The position numbers were made by a program, and so were the translations under genes. Below, piece after piece: positions 1 through 4,683 of a stretch of 5,576 nucleotides of DNA (position 1 is its first letter; each line of letters begins with the position of its first letter). This DNA comes from Nanobdellota archaeon (GTDB taxonomy: Archaea; Nanobdellota; Nanobdellia; SCGC-AAA011-G17; VGLX01): positions 1 to 5,576 of the forward strand of contig JAHIPG010000153.1 in NCBI GenBank assembly GCA_018894775.1. The letters run 5' to 3'. Below the pieces are notes generated by a model that had not been told where the DNA came from, did no database searches, and was given only the letters and a program-made list of their open reading frames with translations.

Positions 1-327
1 GTAAAAATAGGGCTTGATAAGGAATTAGAAAGGTCTTCTGTCAGAAAAATAAGGGCTGGAAAAGGAAAAACAAGAGGCAGAAAATACAAGACAAGAAAGG
101 GTCCTTTGATAGTAGTTTCAGATAAGTGTGAGCTTCAAAAATCAGCTAAGAACATTCCTGGAGTTGATATAACCACAATTAGATCAATAAATGCTGAACT
201 ATTAGCACCAGGTTGTGTACCTGGAAGACTAACCATATTCACAGATAAAGCAATTGAAAGATTAGACAAAGAAAAACTTTTCACAGGAATAAAAATAGCA
301 AAGAAAACTAAAGAGGATAAAAAATGA
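1..327 (+). CDS. rpl4: Large subunit ribosomal protein uL4 (L4), 5'-truncated by window edge
   Basis: This is the C-terminal 108 residues of the archaeal uL4 protein; reading frame 1 is open from the first base. The protein binds 23S rRNA, and its extended loop lines the nascent-peptide tunnel near the constriction. The diagnostic stretch RAGKGKTRGRKYKTRKGP lies at visible residues 19-36; it is the basic loop segment that follows the tunnel loop in archaeal uL4, and LIVVSDK continues it. The segment LLAPGCVPGRLTIFT (about residues 65-79) is the conserved Rossmann-like C-terminal part. Archaeal uL4 is usually about 250-270 residues, so more than half is missing to the left, an edge effect rather than a broken gene. 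The protein ends in a short lysine-rich tail. Its TGA stop overlaps the uL23 start as ATGA (324-327). A TTG at 106 is an internal leucine, not a start. Confidence 0.95.
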   Translation, partial: VKIGLDKELERSSVRKIRAGKGKTRGRKYKTRKGPLIVVSDKCELQKSAKNIPGVDITTIRSINAELLAPGCVPGRLTIFTDKAIERLDKEKLFTGIKIAKKTKEDKK

Positions 328-587
328 AGGATCCTTATACTATAATAAAAAATCCATTGGCAACTGAAAAAGCCGTTAGGCTGATGGAGGCAGAGAACAA
401 GCTTATCTTTATAGTTGATAAAAAAGCTACAAGGACTGAAGTTAAAAAGGCTGTTGAAGAGCTTTTCAAGGTCAAAGTTGAAAAAGTAAATACATTAATC
501 GATACAAAGGGTAGAAAGAAAGCGTACACTAAGCTTTCAATGGAAACACCTGCTATTGATATTGCAACTCAGATGGGTATAATATAA
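324..587 (+). CDS. rpl23: Large subunit ribosomal protein uL23 (L23)
   Basis: This 87-residue protein matches the usual short archaeal uL23, which lacks the bacterial tunnel extension. It binds 23S rRNA domain III beside the tunnel exit and is the main docking site for SRP and other nascent-chain factors. Visible family features are YTIIKNPLATEKA at residues 5-17, the beta strand NKLIFIVDKKAT (25-36), the helix TRTEVKKAVEELFKVKVEKVN (36-56), and the archaeal ending IDIATQMGII (78-87), which corresponds to the commoner ADIATRLGII. The ATG at 324 gives the family N-terminus directly and overlaps the uL4 stop by four bases. A GAGG at 313-316 sits 7 bases upstream as a possible ribosome binding site inside the uL4 coding sequence. 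The gene stops with TAA one base before uL2. Confidence 0.97.
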   Translation: MKDPYTIIKNPLATEKAVRLMEAENKLIFIVDKKATRTEVKKAVEELFKVKVEKVNTLIDTKGRKKAYTKLSMETPAIDIATQMGII

Positions 588-588
588 A

Positions 589-1314
589 ATGGGAAAAAGG
601 TTAATCACTCAAAGACGTGGACGGGGAACATTTACCTATAAATCGTTTAGTCATAAGTTCAAGGGCGCGATTAAACATAGGAAATATGATGAAGCTGAAA
701 AGACCTCTGCCGTCCAAGGTATAGTTTTTGATTTTATCCATTGTCCTGGTCATACAGCACCTCTTGCTGTAATCAAATATGATAGTGGGGATTATACACT
801 TATTGCAGCGCCAATCGGTTTAAAGGTAGATGATAAGGTTGCTTCAGGTGTGAAAGCAGAATTGAAATTAGGAAATACTTTACCTTTGAGTAACATACCT
901 GAAGGTACTGAAATTTATAATATTGAATCAAAACCAGGTGATGGCGGTAAGTTTGTCAAGGCTTCAGGAGGAACGGCAATTGTAGTAACTAAGTTGGGTG
1001 ATAAAGTAGTTGTTAAACTGCCTTCAAAGAAGCAGAAATCTTTCTCTGCTGGTTGCCGAGCCACAATAGGAAATATCGCAGGTGGAGGAAGGACAGACAA
1101 ACCTATGGCTAAAGCAGGTAAGAATTATCATGCTATGCGTGCTCGTAACAGACTTTATCCAAGAACTTCAGGAGTTGCAATGAACGCTGTTGACCACCCA
1201 TTTGGTAGTGGTAGAGGTAGACATGTTGGTAAATGTAAAACACCTCCAAGGGGTGCACCGCCTGGAAGAAATGTTGGATTAATAAGGTCAAAGAGGACTG
1301 GAAGGAAGAGATAA
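589..1314 (+). CDS. rpl2: Large subunit ribosomal protein uL2 (L2)
   Basis: This 241-residue protein is full length for archaeal uL2 (about 235-245). It is a primary 23S rRNA binder needed for subunit association and for the peptidyl-transferase region. The N-terminus GKRLITQRRGRGTFTYKS is the typical archaeal form. An OB-like domain covers roughly residues 35-110, and an SH3-like domain covers about 110-190 with AGCRATIGNIAGGGRTDKP at 154-172. The family signature GVAMNAVDHPFGSGRGRH is at 195-212, with the invariant His at 203 and a glycine-rich loop pointing to the catalytic centre. The basic C-terminus is complete and there is no added tail. Only one base separates it from uL23, and its upstream sequence has just a weak GATGGG, so translation probably depends on reinitiation. 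It is noticeably richer in CG dinucleotides (17 counted) than uS3. Confidence 0.98.
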   Translation: MGKRLITQRRGRGTFTYKSFSHKFKGAIKHRKYDEAEKTSAVQGIVFDFIHCPGHTAPLAVIKYDSGDYTLIAAPIGLKVDDKVASGVKAELKLGNTLPLSNIPEGTEIYNIESKPGDGGKFVKASGGTAIVVTKLGDKVVVKLPSKKQKSFSAGCRATIGNIAGGGRTDKPMAKAGKNYHAMRARNRLYPRTSGVAMNAVDHPFGSGRGRHVGKCKTPPRGAPPGRNVGLIRSKRTGRKR

Positions 1315-1315
1315 A

Positions 1316-1714
1316 ATGGCAAAGAAAATATTTACATATAGAGGAAAAACATTGGAAGAGCTTCAGAAGATGGATTTGAAGGAATTCGCAAAGCTTGTTC
1401 CAGCTAGACAAAGAAGAAGTCTGAATAGGGGATTCACAGATGCTCAAAAAAGCTTTTTGGAAAAGATAAGAAAAGCTAAACTGGGGGCTTACAAAAAACC
1501 TATAAAAACCCATTGTAGGGATATGGTGATCCTTCCTGAGATGGTAGGGCTTATGATTATGATTCACAGGGGGAAAGAATTTACCCCTGTTATGATATCA
1601 GAGGATATGGTTGGCCATTTCATTGGTGAGATGGCTTTAACCAGACAAAGGATACAGCATTCAGCACCAGGTGTAGGTGCTACAAAATCAAGTGCTGCAT
1701 TTAGTGTGAAATAA
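1316..1714 (+). CDS. rps19: Small subunit ribosomal protein uS19 (S19)
   Basis: At 132 residues this has the normal length of the archaeal protein, which carries an N-terminal extension compared with bacterial S19 (about 90). It sits in the head of the 30S subunit with uS13, near the A-site tRNA and the bridge to the large subunit. The archaeal extension FTYRGKTLEELQKMDLKEFA occupies residues 6-25, followed by LVPARQRRSLNRGF. The S19 core shows KTHCRDMVILPEMVG (64-78), IHRGKEFTPV (83-92) and GHFIGEMALTR (100-110), and it ends with HSAPGVGATKSS (115-126). The gene starts one base after uL2. AAGGA at 1302-1306, within the last codons of uL2, lies 9 bases before the ATG and could act as the ribosome binding site. 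The stop is TAA. Confidence 0.98.
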   Translation: MAKKIFTYRGKTLEELQKMDLKEFAKLVPARQRRSLNRGFTDAQKSFLEKIRKAKLGAYKKPIKTHCRDMVILPEMVGLMIMIHRGKEFTPVMISEDMVGHFIGEMALTRQRIQHSAPGVGATKSSAAFSVK

Positions 1715-1716
1715 AA

Positions 1717-2283
1717 ATGACTTCAAAGGAAAACTGTGCAACGGTGAATGGAAAGGATTTGTCAATCTCGACCAAACATTCAATAGAAATATGTAATTAT
1801 ATTAGAGGTAGGAATCTTTTGAAGTCCAAAGCGTTTTTGGAAGATGTTTTAGCAATGAAAAAAGCTGTGCCTTTTACAAGGTTTAATCATGATGTAGGAC
1901 ATAAACCTGGCAAGATGGGTCCTGGAAGATATCCTCAAAAGGCAAGCAAAATCATACTTGGATTGCTGGAATCATTAGAAGTTAACGCTCAAAATAAAGG
2001 ATTGGATACAGCAGCTCTTTATATCAAAGAAGCTGTACCTAACAAAGGTGCAAATGTAATGCGTTATGGTCGACAGAGAAGGAGAGAGATGAAGCTTACC
2101 CATATTTATCTGCTTGCAGAGGAAGCTGTTAAGAAAAAAACAGAGAAGAAAGAAGTGAAGAAAGAAGAACCTAAGCAGGAGAAAAAGGAAGAACCTAAAA
2201 AAGAAATACCTAAGAAAGAGGAAGTAAAGGAAGAAAAGCCAAAAACCAAAACAAAAGAAACAAAGACAGAGGTTAAAAAATGA
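1717..2283 (+). CDS. rpl22: Large subunit ribosomal protein uL22 (L22) with Lys/Glu-rich C-terminal tail
   Basis: The core (about residues 8-137) is archaeal uL22: LSISTKHSIEICNYIRG (15-31), FNHDVGHKPGKMGPGRYPQK (56-75), a helix with NAQNKGLD (90-97), and the final strand THIYLLAEE (128-136). The globular part sits by the tunnel exit, and a long beta hairpin reaches the constriction opposite uL4. Two things are odd. First, the hairpin tip, read here as GANVMRYGRQRRREMK (111-126), appears several residues shorter than usual and lacks the common PRAxGRA motif. Second, residues 138-188 form a tail of almost only Lys, Glu, Pro, Thr and Val, containing an 8-residue tandem repeat. The protein is 188 residues, longer than the usual 150-160 because of this tail. 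No convincing Shine-Dalgarno precedes the ATG, which lies two bases after the uS19 stop. The TGA overlaps the uS3 start as ATGA. The tail's function is unknown. Confidence 0.96.
   Translation: MTSKENCATVNGKDLSISTKHSIEICNYIRGRNLLKSKAFLEDVLAMKKAVPFTRFNHDVGHKPGKMGPGRYPQKASKIILGLLESLEVNAQNKGLDTAALYIKEAVPNKGANVMRYGRQRRREMKLTHIYLLAEEAVKKKTEKKEVKKEEPKQEKKEEPKKEIPKKEEVKEEKPKTKTKETKTEVKK
2158..2205 (+). repeat. Two 24-base tandem units in the uL22 tail
   Basis: Codons 148-155 and 156-163 of uL22 encode KKEEPKQE and KKEEPKKE, two adjacent copies of one octapeptide. The DNA units at 2158-2181 and 2182-2205 differ at a few positions, mostly synonymous AAA/AAG and GAA/GAG changes. A third, degenerate unit (IPKKEEVK, codons 164-171) follows. 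The arrangement is visible directly. Origin by slippage or short duplication is an inference. Confidence 0.7.
2226..2240 (+). repeat. 15-base direct repeat, copy 1 (uL22 tail)
   Basis: The sequence AAAGGAAGAAAAGCC here, encoding part of VKEEKPK in the uL22 tail, recurs exactly at 3295-3309 in the uL29 tail, in the same codon phase, where it encodes SKEEKPK. Both sites are purine-rich low-complexity sequence, so chance resemblance is quite possible. Confidence 0.55.
2269..2273 (+). promoter_or_regulatory. Probable ribosome binding site for uS3
   Basis: GAGGT lies inside the last codons of uL22, 6 bases before the uS3 ATG at 2280. It complements the archaeal 16S rRNA 3' end (CCTCC type). It supports 2280 as the start of uS3, which overlaps the uL22 stop. 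Confidence 0.65.
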
Positions 2284-3062
2284 TTGAAAGGAAGTTTGTA
2301 GCAGATAAATTGAATGAATTCCAGGTTCAAGAGTATATTGCATCAACTTTAAACAAGGCAGGCCATAGCAGGATTGAGATAAAGAAAACACCTCTTGGTG
2401 AAAAGATTATAGTTTACACAACAAGACCTGGGTTGATTGTTGGTAGAAAAGGTGAGAATATTAAGAAACTGACTGTTGTATTAAAGAAGAAGTTCAAGAT
2501 GGAGAATCCTCAGATAGAGATAGCAGATATTGATGAGCCTTTACTTAATGCAGGAGCAGTTGCAGATAGGATTGTATTTACATTCGAAAGATATGGTACT
2601 AAGAGGTTTAAATTTACAGGTTATGACACTCTTTCAAAAATATTGGATGCTGGCGCTTTAGGGGCTGAAATTGTTGTAAGTGGAAAGCTTCCTGGTTCTA
2701 GGTCTAAAACTTGGAGGTTCCAGGCAGGTCACTTAAAGAAGTCAGGAGATATTGCTGAGAATTATATGAGTAAATCAACTGTGACTGCTCTTTTGAAGAC
2801 AGGTATAATTGGCGTCCAGGTTACAATCTTACCTCCTTCGGTAAAGTTGCCTGATCACATAGAAATAAAGGAACCTGAAAAAAAACCTGAGATAAAGGTT
2901 GAAGAGGTTGAAGAAGTTCCAGGAGATTTGAAAGAAGTTATGGAAGAGAGTAAAGAAGAACCTGAAGAGCCAAAAAAAGATACTAAAAAGAAATCAAATG
3001 AAGAGAAGAAGCCTAAGAAGGAAATTAAGAAAAAAACTTCAGCTAAAAAATCTAAGAAATAA
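2280..3062 (+). CDS. rps3: Small subunit ribosomal protein uS3 (S3) with charged C-terminal tail
   Basis: uS3 lies at the mRNA entry of the 30S subunit, where it helps unwind mRNA and binds 16S rRNA. The type II KH domain covers about residues 15-95, with the GxxG loop GRKG at 55-58 in LIVGRKGENIKKL. The C-terminal S3 domain follows, with AGALGAEIVVSGKLPGSRSK (124-143), the run WRFQAGHLKKSGD (145-157) that leads to the mRNA-facing surface, and GIIGVQVTILPP (175-186). The core ends near residue 197. Residues 198-260 are an added low-complexity tail, mostly acidic at first (to about 232) and then strongly basic, ending KKTSAKKSKK. The ATG at 2280 overlaps the uL22 stop as ATGA and has a GAGGT six bases upstream. 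Codon use favours AGA/AGG, with only four CG dinucleotides in the gene. The TAA stop comes two bases before uL29. Confidence 0.97.
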   Translation: MIERKFVADKLNEFQVQEYIASTLNKAGHSRIEIKKTPLGEKIIVYTTRPGLIVGRKGENIKKLTVVLKKKFKMENPQIEIADIDEPLLNAGAVADRIVFTFERYGTKRFKFTGYDTLSKILDAGALGAEIVVSGKLPGSRSKTWRFQAGHLKKSGDIAENYMSKSTVTALLKTGIIGVQVTILPPSVKLPDHIEIKEPEKKPEIKVEEVEEVPGDLKEVMEESKEEPEEPKKDTKKKSNEEKKPKKEIKKKTSAKKSKK

Positions 3063-3064
3063 AA

Positions 3065-3352
3065 ATGGCAATACTAACAAAGAAAGATTTCAAACAAATG
3101 AACTCTGCTCAACTAGGTGAGAAACTTTCAGATTTGAGAAAGGAGCTTATGAAAATTAATACTCAAATATCAACAGGAACAACTCCTGAAAACCCAGGAA
3201 GGGTAAGAGAGGTTAAAAAGACTATTGCAAGGTTGATAACAGCGATCAATATTAAACAGAGAGAACCAAAGGAAAAACCTAAAAAAGAGGAATCAAAGGA
3301 AGAAAAGCCTAAAAAGGAAAAAATCAAGGAGGAAGCTAAAGTCAATGGGTGA
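3065..3352 (+). CDS. rpl29: Large subunit ribosomal protein uL29 (L29) with Lys/Glu-rich tail
   Basis: The core, residues 1-66, is a normal-size uL29: a two-helix protein with the family pattern QLGEKLSDLRKELMKINTQ (16-34), the archaeal loop STGTTPENPGRVREVKKTIAR (36-56) and AINIKQRE at the end. uL29 packs on 23S rRNA next to uL23 at the tunnel exit and contacts SRP and other exit factors. Residues 67-95 add a tail of mainly Lys, Glu and Pro. This makes the protein 95 residues, against about 65-70 in most archaea. The tail resembles that of uL22, and one 15-base stretch is identical. No Shine-Dalgarno is seen before the ATG, which is two bases after uS3. The 3' end overlaps eIF1 by eight bases (3345-3352) and supplies its ribosome binding site. 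Confidence 0.95.
   Translation: MAILTKKDFKQMNSAQLGEKLSDLRKELMKINTQISTGTTPENPGRVREVKKTIARLITAINIKQREPKEKPKKEESKEEKPKKEKIKEEAKVNG
3295..3309 (+). repeat. 15-base direct repeat, copy 2 (uL29 tail)
   Basis: This is an exact copy of the uL22-tail sequence at 2226-2240, read in the same codon phase (SKEEKPK here). It may mark shared ancestry or recombination of the tails, or simple low-complexity convergence. Confidence 0.55.
3326..3332 (+). promoter_or_regulatory. Probable ribosome binding site for eIF1
   Basis: AAGGAGG lies within the last codons of uL29, 12 bases before the eIF1 ATG at 3345. It is the strongest Shine-Dalgarno-like match in the window, though the spacing is slightly long. It fits the 8-base overlap start, but it also falls in Lys-Glu codons that produce such sequence by themselves. 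Confidence 0.6.
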
Positions 3353-3680
3353 AATATGTCCTAAATGTGGGCTTCCCAAGGAGCTTTGTGTTTGTGAAAC
3401 TATAGCAAAAAAGGATCAACAGATAACAATCAAGATTGAGAAACGAAAGTTTGGAAAGCTCATTACTGTGATTGAAGGCATCGAGGCAAAGGATATCGAT
3501 GTTAAGGATCTGGCAAAAAAATTGAAATCCAAACTTGCTTGCGGTGGAACAGCAAAAGACGGAAAAGTAGAGCTCCAAGGGGATCATGCACGTAAGGCTA
3601 AGGAGATCCTGATATCATTGGGATTTTCGCCAGACACTATAACAGTCAAAAGTAACACCTTTTTTAGAGGTAGACGATGA
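3345..3680 (+). CDS. sui1: Translation initiation factor eIF1 (aIF1, SUI1 family)
   Basis: This 111-residue protein is the archaeal SUI1/eIF1 factor. It binds the 30S subunit near the P site and enforces correct start-codon and initiator tRNA selection. The N-terminus carries four cysteines, C5, C8, C15 and C17, in CPKCGLPKELCVC, a probable small zinc-binding knuckle that is common in archaeal SUI1 proteins. The SUI1 domain follows: KRKFGKLITVIEG (33-45), LAKKLKSKLACGGTAKDGKV (57-76), ELQGDHARKA (76-85), and the last helix and strand with SLGFSPDTITV (91-101). Residues 102-111 (KSNTFFRGRR) look like a short extra C-terminus. The ATG at 3345 gives the exact family N-terminus and overlaps uL29 by eight bases. 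The stop overlaps Rpp29 as ATGA. Position between uL29 and Rpp29 is normal for archaea. Confidence 0.96.
   Translation: MGEICPKCGLPKELCVCETIAKKDQQITIKIEKRKFGKLITVIEGIEAKDIDVKDLAKKLKSKLACGGTAKDGKVELQGDHARKAKEILISLGFSPDTITVKSNTFFRGRR
3667..3671 (+). promoter_or_regulatory. Probable ribosome binding site for Rpp29
   Basis: GAGGT lies in the final Arg-Gly codons of eIF1, 5 bases before the Rpp29 ATG at 3677. It supports the ATGA overlap start of the downstream gene. Confidence 0.65.
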
Positions 3681-3955
3681 AAATCCAGCCTGCTGACCTT
3701 GTAAGGTCAGAGTTGATAGGCTTGGAAGTTGAAGTCGTCGAAGCGGGTAACAAGTCGCTCGTAGGGTTAAAGGGTCTGATAGTAGATGAAACCAAAAACA
3801 CGCTTTCGATTGAACGAGGCGATGTTATAAAAAAGGTGCTTAAATCACAGGTCATGCTTAACATCCTGTTTGATGGTCAAACCTTTCAGATTGACGGAAA
3901 GGTGCTTGTTGGAAGACCTGAAGACAGGTTGAAGAAAGTAAGGAGAATAAAATGA
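3677..3955 (+). CDS. rnp1: Ribonuclease P protein component 1 (Rpp29/Pop4 family)
   Basis: This 92-residue protein is the archaeal homologue of eukaryotic Rpp29/Pop4, a subunit of RNase P. In archaea it pairs with Rpp21 and helps the catalytic RNA remove 5' leaders from pre-tRNA. It is a small Sm-like beta barrel. Family landmarks are SELIGLEVEV (11-20), GLKGLIVDETKNTLSIE (30-46), and the C-terminal LVGRPEDRLKK (77-87), which is nearly invariant. The ATG at 3677 places the first conserved block at residue 11, as expected, and overlaps the eIF1 stop as ATGA with a GAGGT five bases upstream. The gene is richer in G+C than its neighbours (30 of 60 bases at 3721-3780) and has ten CG dinucleotides in 279 bases. 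The product is complete, with no truncation. Its place in a ribosomal operon links tRNA processing to ribosome output. Confidence 0.95.
   Translation: MKIQPADLVRSELIGLEVEVVEAGNKSLVGLKGLIVDETKNTLSIERGDVIKKVLKSQVMLNILFDGQTFQIDGKVLVGRPEDRLKKVRRIK
3940..3945 (+). promoter_or_regulatory. Probable ribosome binding site for uS17
   Basis: AAGGAG near the end of Rpp29 lies 6 bases before the uS17 ATG at 3952. The spacing and match are good, and they decide the ATGA overlap start. Confidence 0.7.
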
Positions 3956-4278
3956 AAACAAAGAACATTGGGGTTGAAGTACCCAAGCCAAAGGTCACTT
4001 GTAAAGATAGGCATTGCCCTTTTCATGGAACATTAAAGATTAGGGGAAGGATTTTTACAGGCAAGGTAGTTAAGGCAGGCATGCATAAGACTGTAAGCGT
4101 AGAATGGCCTAGATTGTTTTACTTACCTAAATACGAAAGATTTGAGAAGAGGAAAAGTAGGGTTAAGGCTCATAATACTGATTGTATCAAGGCTAAAGTA
4201 GGGGATGAAGTAAAAATAATGGAATCAAAACCTATAAGCAAGACTAAAAATTTTGTAGTTATTGAGGTTATCAAATAA
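3952..4278 (+). CDS. rps17: Small subunit ribosomal protein uS17 (S17), archaeal type
   Basis: This 108-residue protein is full length for archaeal uS17, which has an N-terminal extension over the bacterial protein (about 85). It is an OB-fold, early-binding protein of the 30S body. The archaeal/eukaryotic motif C-x4-CPFHG is at residues 17-26. Then come LKIRGRIFTGKVV (28-40), GMHKTVSVEWPR (43-54), the YLPKYERFEKRKSR block (57-70) and VKAHNTDCIKAKVGDEVKI (71-89). The ending ESKPISKTKNFVVIEV (91-106) matches the family, where ECRP is more usual than ESKP. The ATG overlaps the Rpp29 stop as ATGA and is preceded by AAGGAG. The TAA shares one base with the uL14 ATG (TAATG, 4276-4280). Confidence 0.97.
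   Translation: MKTKNIGVEVPKPKVTCKDRHCPFHGTLKIRGRIFTGKVVKAGMHKTVSVEWPRLFYLPKYERFEKRKSRVKAHNTDCIKAKVGDEVKIMESKPISKTKNFVVIEVIK
4264..4268 (+). promoter_or_regulatory. Probable ribosome binding site for uL14
   Basis: GAGGT in the last codons of uS17 lies 9 bases before the uL14 ATG at 4278. It matches the motif and position seen at the uS3 and Rpp29 starts. Confidence 0.6.
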
Positions 4279-4679
4279 TGAAAGCAATACCGGCAAGAAT
4301 ACCAAAAGCTTTGCAGCATGGAAGCAAAATTACAGTTTGTGATAATTCAGGGGCTAAGATACTTAAGATTGTCTCTGTAAAAGGTGCAAAAACTGTTAAG
4401 AATAGGTATCCACGTGCAGGTGTAGGTGATATGGTGCTTGGTTCGGTAGTTTCAGGAAAGCCTGATATAAGGAAACAGGTTGTTTTAGCGATTATCGTCA
4501 GACAGAAGAAAGAGTATAGGAGGGCTGACGGAACAAGAATCAAATTTGAGGACAACTCAGCTGTTGTGCTTAAGGATGAAAAAGGTAATCCAAAAGGGAC
4601 AATTTTTAAAGGAGTAATAGCGAAGGAGGCTATTCAAAGATGGGCACCTTTAGGTAAGGTTGCTAAGATAGTTGTATAA
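4278..4679 (+). CDS. rpl14: Large subunit ribosomal protein uL14 (L14)
   Basis: At 133 residues this matches archaeal uL14 (about 132). It is a conserved beta-barrel protein at the subunit interface that forms inter-subunit bridges with helix 44 of 16S rRNA and lies near the site where translational GTPases dock. Signature parts are ITVCDNSGAKILKIVSV (18-34), RYPRAGVGDMVLGSV (43-57), and the uL14 motif YRRADGTRIKFEDNSAVVL (80-98). The archaeal C-terminus GTIFKGVIAKEAIQRWAPLG runs from 107 to 126. The N-terminus KAIPARIPKALQHGS is also the archaeal form, supporting the ATG at 4278. That ATG shares its A with the uS17 stop, so translation is probably coupled by termination-reinitiation, helped by a GAGGT nine bases upstream. 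The TAA stop is four bases before uL24. Confidence 0.98.
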   Translation: MKAIPARIPKALQHGSKITVCDNSGAKILKIVSVKGAKTVKNRYPRAGVGDMVLGSVVSGKPDIRKQVVLAIIVRQKKEYRRADGTRIKFEDNSAVVLKDEKGNPKGTIFKGVIAKEAIQRWAPLGKVAKIVV

Positions 4680-4683
4680 GAAA

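Noticed and set aside
1133..1567. A 144-codon open frame on the minus strand
   Set aside because: It lies opposite well-conserved uL2 and uS19, has no recognisable domain and is rich in residues expected from antisense reading.
1975..2391. A 138-codon open frame on the minus strand, rich in Phe and Leu, which could look like a membrane protein
   Set aside because: It is the antisense shadow of the Lys/Glu tail of uL22: AAG/GAA codons read backwards give Phe/Leu codons. The plus strand is fully explained by uL22 and uS3.
2607..2615. TTTAAATTT, resembling an archaeal TATA box
   Set aside because: It is inside the uS3 KH/C-terminal coding region with no gene start nearby, and such words are expected in AT-rich DNA.
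3660..3665. A run of six T that could be an archaeal terminator
   Set aside because: It lies inside the eIF1 reading frame (two Phe codons), only 12 bases before the Rpp29 start, and the operon continues.
3345..3955. eIF1 plus Rpp29 as an inserted foreign cassette in a ribosomal operon
   Set aside because: This position between uL29 and uS17 is the standard archaeal arrangement. The composition difference alone does not show transfer.
4672..4683. TTG start for uL24 at 4672, overlapping uL14
   Set aside because: The ATG at 4684 gives a family-like N-terminus. The four extra residues (starting MYKK) are not needed, and no ribosome binding site supports the TTG.
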